This document shows, piece by piece, positions 1 to 6,083 of a stretch of 7,882 nt of DNA. Within the stretch, counting starts at the first letter, position 1. Each line of letters starts with the position of its first letter. The stretch comes from JAAYAY01 sp964429355 (GTDB lineage: Bacteria > Planctomycetota > Planctomycetia > Pirellulales > Thermoguttaceae). The notes under the pieces were generated by a model, which saw only the letters and a program-made list of their open reading frames with translations, made no database searches and was not told the origin of the DNA. Location: positions 1 to 7,882 of the forward strand of contig CAYSCH010000419.1 in NCBI GenBank assembly GCA_964429355.1, in the 5' to 3' direction. The translations under genes and the position numbers were made by a program.

Positions 1-53
1 CTGGCCGGTTTTGAAGCGCCCCCCACTGGCCGGTTTTCAGGCGCCCCGTGACA
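1..53. repeat. Paired direct repeats resembling an IS21-type transposon end
   Basis: Two near-identical 22-bp units lie at 1-22 and 26-47, a 25-bp period. Both begin CTGGCCGGTTTT and end GCGCCCC, differing only in the middle (GAA versus CAG, then GC or GG). They are followed by GTGACA (48-53). Read on the other strand this is TGTCAC followed by two repeats. IS21-family elements are known to carry several related repeats inside a terminus that begins with TG, so this is most easily read as the outer end of such an element whose body lies left of the window. No transposase sequence is visible, so the family assignment is an inference; a solo end or another repeat is possible. Confidence 0.4.
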
Positions 54-426
54 GCTGACTGCGTTTGGTCCCATCGCGTGGTTCTGGGTCCGCCGACGCC
101 GATGACCTGGCAACGTGTCAAACCGTCTCGCCAAGAAACCACCCATTGATGAATACCCGGCGGCGACCACCCTTCCCCCTTGATCGGGTGGCAACTCCTA
201 ACTGGTGCAGGAAACGGTCGGGCGGAAGTTGCTGAACGGCGGCTTGAGACGAAGGATTTCTAGCACACCCATTCCACCAGCAGCCACACTTGGGTGAATC
301 CAGTTGTAGCGAGAGCTTGTTTCCGCGATACTGGACGCGATCAGCGGGTTTGGCATTCCGTTCGATGATCGGGCACCAGACTTGCCGATATCATGGCAGC
401 CGACAGTACATTGCGCTTCCGCTCAA
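54..426. other. Non-coding spacer between the IS-like end and the DUF1559 gene
   Basis: I see no convincing gene here. The short open frames have no coherent protein pattern. The stretch contains repeat copy A (180-241), which recurs at 1278-1339. No clear promoter of the sigma-70 type and no Shine-Dalgarno sequence precede the gene that starts at 427. Confidence 0.5.
180..241 (+). repeat. Intergenic repeat, copy A
   Basis: This 62-bp stretch aligns without gaps to 1278-1339, with roughly 70 percent identity by eye. The best conserved blocks are GGGTG near the start, GGTGCAGGAA, CGGTCG, CGGA and TGAACGGCG at the end. A shorter core, TGCA then GGA, CGGYCG and CGGA, also recurs in the copy at 1908-2007. 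The two long copies flank the DUF1559 gene in direct orientation. The strand given is arbitrary. What the repeat does is unknown; a decayed recombination site of the attC type is one possibility. Confidence 0.55.
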
Positions 427-1200
427 ATGGCCACACACGAGCTCACCCAAGGCTCGCAGTCGACACGTCACTCATACCGAGCCAGAATAGGCTGCGTACT
501 TGTTGGAACGGCCATCGTAGGATTGCTTGCATTGCTGGCTTGGTGGGTCGGAGATGCAGCGTGGCAAGCGCATCGACGTGCGCAATGTGTAGATAACCTC
601 AAACAAATCGGAGAGGCGTTGCGCGCTTACCACGACGACTGGAATTGCTACCCACCCGCCTATGTGGCTAATGAAGGCGGCCACCGGATGCACAGTTGGC
701 GAGTGCTTATCCTGCCGTATTTGGGAGAGCAAGCACTCTACCAGCAATATCGATTTGACGAACCGTGGGACAGCCCAGCTAATCTCGACGTGGCGAGACA
801 AATGCCGCCCGTATTCCATTGCCCTGATGACTGGCAAGCTGGGCCGAGCGACACCAGCTATGCTATGATCGTGGGACCGGGAGCGTTCTCCGAAGGTTTG
901 ACGTCGACTACTCGTGAGGACATCACCGACGGACTGGACGTGACTATTGCTGTTGCCGAGACCTCAGGTCTCGCAATTCGCTGGACACAGCCTCGGGATC
1001 TCGATAGTGAGAGTATGACCTACGTAATCAACGACACCGCAGCTATTGGCCCAACAAGCAATCACTACAAGGGCGCTGACTTCCTGTTTGCCGACGGCGC
1101 GGTCCATTTCATTTCAGATCCCACGGTCTTTGACGAGACAACGCCTGAGCAACTTCGTGGACTGGTTACGAGGGCTGGCGGAGAGCGGTACGATTACTGA
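427..1200 (+). CDS. DUF1559 domain-containing pseudopilin-like protein
   Basis: The 257-residue product belongs to the planctomycete DUF1559 (H-X9-DG) family, surface or secreted proteins that usually start with a type IV prepilin peptide; their role is unknown. Seen here: one membrane helix at about residues 21-43; the hallmark NLKQIGEALRAYHD at 57-70; WRVLILPYL at 91-99; the DEPWDSPANL block at 111-120; FHCPDD at 130-135; an ITDGLD block near 166-171; WTQPRDLD at 186-193; and H213 followed nine residues later by DG at 223-224. The family's usual prepilin motif (GFTLVE) is absent: the helix is preceded by RARIG and runs as an ordinary hydrophobic segment, so it may be membrane-anchored rather than pilin-processed. 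I chose ATG 427; an upstream in-frame TTG at 382 adds 15 unlikely residues. No Shine-Dalgarno is visible. Its neighbours are repeat copies A and B. Confidence 0.88.
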   Translation: MATHELTQGSQSTRHSYRARIGCVLVGTAIVGLLALLAWWVGDAAWQAHRRAQCVDNLKQIGEALRAYHDDWNCYPPAYVANEGGHRMHSWRVLILPYLGEQALYQQYRFDEPWDSPANLDVARQMPPVFHCPDDWQAGPSDTSYAMIVGPGAFSEGLTSTTREDITDGLDVTIAVAETSGLAIRWTQPRDLDSESMTYVINDTAAIGPTSNHYKGADFLFADGAVHFISDPTVFDETTPEQLRGLVTRAGGERYDY

Positions 1201-1595
1201 CGGAGCAAGGCACGTCAACATGGAGAGTGTGGAACGGGGCCGATAGACAATCCTCGAGTTGCTCCAACAAACGACCCTTAATTGGGTGACTGTTGCCGCC
1301 AGGTGCAGGAACCGGTCGCCCGGAGCTTTGTGAACGGCGAACCAACTCGCGAACCATGATTCACGCGCATGTTCTGAACCGTGGGGGCACGGGCGTCCGC
1401 AGCCCGGCAGATGGTCTGACCCGTCGTCCCGATGATCGCTGGGCAGGGGCCCCCCATCGCGCAGGAAATGACATGACGACGGAGCAAACAACAGCCATAA
1501 GTCAACTTCCAACGATTAGCTGTCTGCGCGTTAGGCCGCAAATCTGCGATCTACGGGTGATAGGCAGAAACTTCCTGTAAACAAGTTATCCGGCT
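1201..1595. other. Non-coding spacer with repeat copy B
   Basis: About 395 bp without a convincing gene. The longest frame, starting near 1293, overlaps the repeat and has no recognisable protein features. The spacer holds repeat copy B (1278-1339), a short GC-rich palindrome around 1445-1455 (GGGGCCCC core), and GTTATCC at 1585-1591 just before the next start codon. Confidence 0.5.
1278..1339 (+). repeat. Intergenic repeat, copy B
   Basis: This is the partner of copy A at 180-241, aligned without gaps over 62 bp. It keeps GGGTG, GGTGCAGGAA, CGGTCG, CGGA and TGAACGGCG. The region between the two copies contains exactly one gene, the DUF1559 gene, so repeat plus gene forms a unit of about 1.1 kb. 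The two copies differ too much to be a recent duplication. Confidence 0.55.
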
Positions 1596-1913
1596 ATGAG
1601 CTTCCGCCAGCCCAAGAGTCATCGGGATGCCGAGCAACGCGCGTGGCGGGCGTGGTTGTCGCGTCACGAGCCGGCACTCAAGGCTGCCGGCCTCCCGCCG
1701 AGCGTGACATTGAGCGAAAGCCACTGGACGGACTTCCTTCAAAACGGCTACCTGGAGTGGCATCCGGAGTCGCACGACGGCTTCGTCTTTGACCAGCTGT
1801 CACACGATCAGATGTCGCGGCTGCTCGCAGTGCTGGAAGCGTCGCCGGAGTACGTTGCGGAGCCGATGTCGAGCTGGCTTCGATACCGACTCGGCCCAGC
1901 GGCCGGCGGATAA
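1596..1913 (+). CDS. Small conserved-looking hypothetical protein (105 aa)
   Basis: I cannot assign a function. The product is soluble, with no signal peptide or membrane helix. It begins with a basic, Arg-rich helix (SFRQPKSHRDAEQRAWRAWL, residues 2-21), continues with LKAAGLPPSV (28-37), then an aromatic-acidic core with W44, F47, LEWHPE and FVFDQLS, and ends in a helix and a short Gly/Ala tail. The pattern reminds me of small orphan proteins in planctomycete accessory DNA, but this is memory, not a match I could run. ATG 1596 is the natural start; there is no Shine-Dalgarno. Ten bases upstream is GTTATCC (1585-1591), and the stop codon lies inside GGATAAC (1908-1914), its exact reverse complement, so the ORF is tightly bracketed by short inverted repeats as in a gene cassette. 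Confidence 0.7.
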   Translation: MSFRQPKSHRDAEQRAWRAWLSRHEPALKAAGLPPSVTLSESHWTDFLQNGYLEWHPESHDGFVFDQLSHDQMSRLLAVLEASPEYVAEPMSSWLRYRLGPAAGG

Positions 1914-2007
1914 CCACGTACTGCAACGGACCGGCCGGGCGGAACGGTCGGCGTGATTTGAAAGCGGCTCGGTGCCCGGCCGCCCATTGAATACTGGTCC
2001 GTTCGGC
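1908..2007 (+). repeat. Intergenic repeat copy C: attC-like folded element
   Basis: This element starts with GGATAAC, which contains the stop codon of the preceding gene, and ends with GTTCGGC (2001-2007). Two perfect stems can be drawn: AACGGACC (1925-1932) with GGTCCGTT (1996-2003), and CGGCCGGGC (1932-1940) with GCCCGGCCG (1974-1982), sharing base 1932. An unpaired stretch of about 13 bases lies on the 3' side between the stems, and the loop spans 1941-1973. The AAC start and GTT end, the long imperfect palindrome and the position right after a stop codon are typical of integron attC sites. However, the outermost seven bases are complementary only in AAC/GTT, so the site is either degenerate or of another kind. 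Confidence 0.45.
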
Positions 2008-2028
2008 CACACCAACTCATATAACGCT

Positions 2029-2223
2029 ATGGCACTCGTCAATTTCGTCTTTCTTGTCCCTGGTATCATCTACTACATATACATGGAGTCGGTGCCGTAT
2101 TGCTCAGGTCACGGGCGGAGGGTATGGCCCTGCCGCCGATCATCCGGTTCCCGCCGCCGCACTGTTTCGATCGGATCTCCCCGCAATCGCAACTTGACCG
2201 TGCCATCTGCGACGGTGTCCTGA
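2029..2223 (+). CDS. Possible small membrane peptide or gene remnant
   Basis: A weak call. The frame from ATG 2029 encodes 64 residues. The first 18 form a plausible membrane helix (ALVNFVFLVPGIIYYIYM), followed by ESVPYCSGHGRRVW, where C-x2-H resembles half of a degraded zinc-ribbon. From there on the sequence is Arg/Ser-rich and looks like non-coding translation, so the true gene may have lost its 3' part by frameshift. The frame stays open upstream to 1972 but overlaps the repeat at 1908-2007. ATG follows the end of that repeat by about 20 bases, the same spacing style as the neighbouring ORFs. There is no Shine-Dalgarno. Confidence 0.25.
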   Translation: MALVNFVFLVPGIIYYIYMESVPYCSGHGRRVWPCRRSSGSRRRTVSIGSPRNRNLTVPSATVS

Positions 2224-2292
2224 GTGGCATAGGGGCTGCTCGTCCCGCCAAGAGGTAGCCGGGAGACAACAGCAAGTCCGATATATAGAAGT

Positions 2293-2727
2293 ATGAGAGT
2301 GCTTACCCTACTGATCGCGATCCTCACGCTCGCGGGATGCGGCATGCGAGTGAATCCTGAGCGCGAGGTACCGGAGAAACCTCGTGTTAATCTTCAGCCC
2401 AAAAGCGCGTCAGCAGAACCACAACCGAGCGAAACTAACCACCTGGATCCTGCCTACGCGAAGGGCGTGGTCATCCTGAAGACCGGCGAGAGGGTGTCAG
2501 GACATATCTTGTTGCAGTGCCCGGGCTACTTGGCCGTGTGTTTCAAGGTCGACTCCTCGGAACCCGACAGCGCACAACTTGTTCGCTATGAAGACGTTCA
2601 GAGCGTGCTTCTTGAAGGAACCTGGGAGGAAGTCGATCCATCTTGGAAGGAATTGCAGAACGAAATGACAGTCATGACCGGCCAAGGTCCTGCAGGCGAC
2701 AGCCGAAAGGCCGCGTCTGAGAAGTGA
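2293..2727 (+). CDS. Small lipoprotein with a predicted beta-barrel-like domain
   Basis: The 144-residue product starts with a lipoprotein signal peptide: MRVL, a hydrophobic stretch to residue 15, and the lipobox LAGC at 13-16, so Cys16 should be lipidated and the protein anchored to a membrane on the outer face. Residues 20-55 are a Pro/Ser/Glu-rich linker. Residues about 57-108 form the only compact part: GVVILKTGERVSGHILL, an aromatic strand LAVCFKV, then VRYEDVQSVLLEG. The alternation of short strands around a GE-x-VSG turn suggests a small SH3- or LSm-like barrel; this is inferred from pattern only. The tail from 115 is charged. ATG 2293 is chosen because it starts the signal peptide; only a weak AGAAG precedes it. 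No function is assigned. Confidence 0.75.
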   Translation: MRVLTLLIAILTLAGCGMRVNPEREVPEKPRVNLQPKSASAEPQPSETNHLDPAYAKGVVILKTGERVSGHILLQCPGYLAVCFKVDSSEPDSAQLVRYEDVQSVLLEGTWEEVDPSWKELQNEMTVMTGQGPAGDSRKAASEK

Positions 2728-2783
2728 CCTTCCGGCACTTTCCTATCAAATCGAACCTGATCCGCTAGTCTCCCGGATCGTAG

Positions 2784-2954
2784 CTTGCCGGCAAGAGCAT
2801 TGGCATCTCGAGAAAACTGTTCACCAACCCCGGCGGCAACGGTGCTTCACTCAAGCTCGTCAACCGGAAAGACAAGAACACACCGGTAGCTCTCGATCTT
2901 CTGTATCTGGAACAAGGGCGAAAGGGAACCGGCGCCCTCCTCTTCAAGGTGTGA
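2784..2954 (+). pseudogene. 3' remnant of a protein-coding gene (C-terminal 56 codons)
   Basis: This frame opens right after stop codon TAG 2781-2783 (another in-frame TAG is at 2766) and has no ATG, GTG or TTG start, yet reads like a natural protein C-terminus: IGISRKLFTNPGGNGASLKL, then VNRKDKNTPVALDLLYLEQG, ending RKGTGALLFKV before TGA. By my hand count about two thirds of the third codon positions are G or C, as expected for real coding sequence here. The pattern of alternating hydrophobic residues suggests a beta-rich domain. The most likely reading is the tail of a gene whose 5' part was deleted when neighbouring material was inserted. Its last 11 bases overlap the end of the convergent ATPase gene. 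The parent family is not recognised. Confidence 0.4.
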
Positions 2955-3657
2955 GGGAGAGTTGACTCTGGCCTTGCTGGATCACGCCGTCTTCCATCTC
3001 GTAGGTCGTGTCGAAAATGTCCAGGGCCCGGTGGTCGTGGGTCACGACGATCACACCGGTCCCGTGTTCGTGGGCAACGCGGCGAAACAGCTCCATGACC
3101 TGGCGGCCGCGATGGCTGTCCAGGGCGGCCGTGGGCTCGTCGGCCAGCATCACGCTTGGCTGATTGGCCAGGGCCCGCGCGACTGCGACCCGTTGCTGTT
3201 GACCGCCTGACAGCATCGCGGGCTGGTAGTCGGCTCGATTGCCCACACCCAGTTCATCAAGAAGCTCCAAGGCTCGCCGGCGAGCCGCCCTCGGGGGAAC
3301 CCCGTTGAGTTCCATGGCGACGCGAACATTCTCCCCGGCCGATAGAAAGGGAATCAAATTCGACTTCTGAAACACGTAACCGATATGCTTGCGGCGAAAG
3401 GACCGCAGGTCGGTCATCGCCATCGGGCCGTCGATCACCAGCTTTCCGCCAATCAGAATCTGTCCGGCAGTCGGCGGGTTGATCAGCCCGACGGCCGTGA
3501 GAAACGTGGATTTCCCGGCACCGCTGGGCCCCAGCAGGGCCACAACCTCACCACGGCGAACGCTGAGCGAAGCATCGCGCATGGCAACCACCTCGGTGTT
3601 GCCGCTACCGTAGACCTTGGTGAGTTGCCGCGTCTCGATCGCCAAATTGTCGCTCAT
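2944..3657 (-). CDS. ABC exporter ATP-binding protein, DevA/LolD/MacB type
   Basis: The 237-residue cytoplasmic ATPase powers the permease encoded just upstream. All nucleotide-binding motifs are intact: Walker A GPSGAGKS at 43-50, Q-loop Q97 in YVFQKSN, signature LSGGQQQR at 149-156, Walker B VMLADEP at 169-175, D-loop ALD at 178-180 and the switch histidine H207 in VTHDH. Length and motifs fit the subfamily that works with FtsX/MacB-fold permeases (LolD, MacB, DevA) rather than importers. ATG 3657 lies 7 bases after the permease stop codon and has no strong Shine-Dalgarno, so translation is probably coupled. It is the last gene of the operon. Its 3' end overlaps the convergent gene remnant by 11 bases, and I see no convincing terminator beyond it. 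Confidence 0.93.
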   Translation of the reverse strand: MSDNLAIETRQLTKVYGSGNTEVVAMRDASLSVRRGEVVALLGPSGAGKSTFLTAVGLINPPTAGQILIGGKLVIDGPMAMTDLRSFRRKHIGYVFQKSNLIPFLSAGENVRVAMELNGVPPRAARRRALELLDELGVGNRADYQPAMLSGGQQQRVAVARALANQPSVMLADEPTAALDSHRGRQVMELFRRVAHEHGTGVIVVTHDHRALDIFDTTYEMEDGVIQQGQSQLSLTP

Positions 3658-3664
3658 AGGATGG

Positions 3665-4879
3665 TTACCCCATCAACGCCTCATTGGGCTGCACTCGCAT
3701 TGCCCGCCAGATGCCCAAAAGACTGGAGAGCACGGACACCACCAGTACGATCATCGCCAGTTGCAGCAGGTCATCCGTGGTGAGAACCACGCGCCGGGGA
3801 AAAAGGGGAAACAACTTCTGCCCTACCAGGTACGCGATCCCATAACCGACCAGTCCCAGTACGATCGCCTCTTGGAGAATCAAGCCAAGGATCACCCGGT
3901 TGGGAGCGCCGATCAGCTTTAACAGTGCGATCGAGTGCAGTTTGTCGAGGGTCAGGGTGTAGAGAATCAATGCCATGATGATCGCGGCAATAATCGTCAA
4001 CAGCGCTCGGAACATGCCCAACTGCCGTCGGGCTTTGTCGACCATCCCCTGCAGCAGCAGATTCTCCTGGCCGGCTCTGGTGAAGACGGATACGTCGGCC
4101 CAGGTTGAAATCGTGGCCGCCACCGCGGCCGGATCCGCGCCGGGATCCACACGGACCACGACCGCACTCAATTCCGGTGAGGTCACGGCCGGCAACTCTG
4201 CCGCGGGACGGGCGAGTTGCTCGGTCAGGAGCGGCTGGCTCAGAAAGATGTCCTCCCGCTCGCTGCGCCGCTGCCGAGCCGCCCGTTGGAGTCGAACGGC
4301 CTCACCGGGCGTATCGAACTGGACTGCCTGGGAGTCCCACACGCTGAGGAAGGCCATTCCCTCGCCGTTGGTGCTGACCATGCCGCTGGTGATGCCGACA
4401 ACCGTATAGAAGTCTTTGCCCAGCTTGATGCGTTCGTTGAGCCGGAAACCGAGCGTCTTGTCCGCCACCATTTCGTAGTGATTCTGTGCCAAGGGCCTGC
4501 CTGCCACCAGCGGCAGCCATTGCCCCTTGTCCAGCGGCCAACTGAGCCCCAGGACCGACATTCGCAGCGGCTTGCCGTTATGCTCCCGCTGGATGGTATG
4601 AAAAACAAACTCCCGGGCCGACTGCACGCCGGGTACAGCCAACACTCGGTAGACGAGCGTCTTCGGAACCCGCGAAATCTCGGCGAATGGGCCGCGGGTA
4701 TCCCGTTGGACGACCCACAGATCGGCACCGATTCGCTCCACCAGCAGGGTGGCGTCCTCGATCAGGCCGCGGTAGATCCCCGCCATCCCCATCACGATCA
4801 TCAACAGCATTCCGATCCCGAACACGGTCAACGTGAACCGGCCAAGATTGTGCTGAATGTCTTTGACGGCCAGATTCAT
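3665..4879 (-). CDS. ABC exporter permease, DevC/MacB (FtsX) type
   Basis: The 404-residue protein is the inner-membrane subunit of the exporter. It has the MacB/FtsX layout: one N-terminal helix (about 15-38), a large extracytoplasmic domain (about 40-285), and three helices at about 289-310, 330-355 and 370-392, ending in RVQPNEALMG, the usual C-terminal motif of the fold. The segment GADLWVVQRD with GPFAEISRVP (52-72) resembles DevC proteins of the DevBCA exporters more than LolC/E. FtsX-fold permeases typically work as mechanotransmitters or tripartite pumps rather than classical channels. The ATG overlaps the upstream stop codon as ATGA (4876-4879), and GGAGGA at 4890-4895 on this strand lies 10 bases before it. 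The substrate cannot be read from the sequence. Confidence 0.9.
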   Translation of the reverse strand: MNLAVKDIQHNLGRFTLTVFGIGMLLMIVMGMAGIYRGLIEDATLLVERIGADLWVVQRDTRGPFAEISRVPKTLVYRVLAVPGVQSAREFVFHTIQREHNGKPLRMSVLGLSWPLDKGQWLPLVAGRPLAQNHYEMVADKTLGFRLNERIKLGKDFYTVVGITSGMVSTNGEGMAFLSVWDSQAVQFDTPGEAVRLQRAARQRRSEREDIFLSQPLLTEQLARPAAELPAVTSPELSAVVVRVDPGADPAAVAATISTWADVSVFTRAGQENLLLQGMVDKARRQLGMFRALLTIIAAIIMALILYTLTLDKLHSIALLKLIGAPNRVILGLILQEAIVLGLVGYGIAYLVGQKLFPLFPRRVVLTTDDLLQLAMIVLVVSVLSSLLGIWRAMRVQPNEALMG

Positions 4880-6045
4880 CGTACGGAAATCCTCCGACCT
4901 TCCATACCTTCAATCCTGCCACCGGTCGGAGTCACGATCCGATCGCCCGGCTGGAGTCCGCCAACCACTTCGACGAGTGTTCTGCTCCCAAGCCCGAGCG
5001 TCAAATCGCGCCACGCCGCGGTTTGCCCCTGACCAACAAAAACACCCGGCTTGCCGTCGCGCCAGAGCACCAGTTGAGCAGGCAAGGCGGTCACGCCCGA
5101 CTTGTGCGCCGTCTGAATGTAGACTTCGGCGCGTTGGCCCACCGCCCAATTGGTCGGCAACTCAAGGACGTGAACGTCCACGGAGAATTCCCTTGTCTCC
5201 CGGTCCGCCTGCCGTCCCAGCCTTGCCACCTCGCCGCGGTACGCCCGGTCCGGCTCCGAACGAAACAGGACTCTCGCAGACTGCCCCACCGAAAGACGGG
5301 ACATCTCCGTCTCATCCACCCAGGCCGTGATCCACAGTTCCGTGGTTGAAACAAGGGTCATGATGGCACTGCCGGGGACGGCAATGTCGCCGGGATCTCG
5401 GTGCCGCTCCACAATCAGCCCCTCAAAGGGCGCAGCAATCTCCGTGTCGGCCAGCAGCGCCTTTCGGTATGCCAGGTTCCTCTCGGCCGCGATCATCTGT
5501 TTCTGACCTTCGAGGAGTGCAGCCTCAGCACGGGCAACGCCAGCCTGGGCGATCTTCCAGTTGGCGGTCGTTCTGTCCACTTCCTCCTGGCTGATGGCTC
5601 CACCCGGCTGGAGCCGCAAAGCCCGTTCCCGATCGGTGGTCGCCTGCTCCAGGATTGCGGTGGCCTGAATTCGATCCGATTGGAGTCGTTCGATGGCGGC
5701 CTGCGAGACATCAACCGACGCCTGCGCAATTTCGACTTGCGGTTTCAATTCCACGTCGTCAAGCCTGGCCAGCAACTGCCCCGCAGTCACCATCTCCCCC
5801 ATATCCACCGAAACCTCCTGGATTCGGCCCGATATTCGCGGGCTGATGGTGGATTTGAAATGGGCCTCCAGTGTTCCCGTGCCCATCACTTCGGCCACAA
5901 CATCTCCCAGCTTCACCTCGTGCTCACGGACCGGCAGGGGCGAGAACTTGAACCAGAAAATGAGTCCGCCGACCACCGCAACCAGCGTCAAGAGCTTCGC
6001 CACCTGCCACAAACGTCGCTTTATTCGGACTGGGAGACTGCTCAT
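4876..6045 (-). CDS. HlyD/DevB-type membrane-fusion (adaptor) protein
   Basis: This 389-residue periplasmic adaptor should link the permease to an outer-membrane channel. It has a short cytoplasmic basic N-terminus, one membrane helix at about 15-33, a barrel-sandwich (lipoyl-like) half around 58-97 (ISPRISGRIQ, GEMVTAGQLLARLDD), a long coiled-coil hairpin at about 98-198, the second lipoyl half around 200-232 (IAAPFEGLIVERHRDPGD), and beta-barrel and membrane-proximal domains to the end. Start choice: ATG 6045 has AGGA 9 bases upstream and gives a natural N-terminus. A GTG at 6087 overlaps the upstream stop as GTGA and would add 14 residues; it cannot be excluded. The stop overlaps the permease start by 4 bases. 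No TolC-like gene is visible, so the outer-membrane partner is presumably encoded elsewhere. Confidence 0.9.
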   Translation of the reverse strand: MSSLPVRIKRRLWQVAKLLTLVAVVGGLIFWFKFSPLPVREHEVKLGDVVAEVMGTGTLEAHFKSTISPRISGRIQEVSVDMGEMVTAGQLLARLDDVELKPQVEIAQASVDVSQAAIERLQSDRIQATAILEQATTDRERALRLQPGGAISQEEVDRTTANWKIAQAGVARAEAALLEGQKQMIAAERNLAYRKALLADTEIAAPFEGLIVERHRDPGDIAVPGSAIMTLVSTTELWITAWVDETEMSRLSVGQSARVLFRSEPDRAYRGEVARLGRQADRETREFSVDVHVLELPTNWAVGQRAEVYIQTAHKSGVTALPAQLVLWRDGKPGVFVGQGQTAAWRDLTLGLGSRTLVEVVGGLQPGDRIVTPTGGRIEGMEGRRISVR

Positions 6046-6083
6046 TCCCGTTCTTCCTGTCTTGGTGCCGGCGACTGCGCGCC

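Noticed and set aside
100..181. Short frame ending in a Pro/Thr-rich peptide before TGA near 181
   Set aside because: Too short, no start and no recognisable pattern; cannot be separated from noise.
1445..1456. GC palindrome with GGGGCCCC core
   Set aside because: Short, with no T-tract and no second copy; GC-rich DNA gives such palindromes often.
1114..1512. 132-codon - strand frame
   Set aside because: It overlaps the DUF1559 gene end and repeat copy B, and reads as composition-driven noise.
1530..1536. GTTAGGC, a perfect attC core-type box
   Set aside because: No complementary RYYYAAC partner or stem was found within about 150 bases upstream, so it is probably chance.
1293..1580. 95-codon + frame in the spacer after the DUF1559 gene
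   Set aside because: It overlaps repeat copy B and its translation is low-complexity Arg/Gly/Pro/Thr with no recognisable pattern.
2915..2938. Hairpin AGGGCG / CGCCCT as terminator of the exporter operon
   Set aside because: The stem is only 6 bp with a 12-base loop, no T-run follows on the minus strand, and it lies in the likely coding remnant.
4217..5032. 271-codon + frame across the permease and fusion-protein genes
   Set aside because: It is antisense to two well-supported genes and has no protein-like features; long antisense frames are expected in GC-rich coding DNA.
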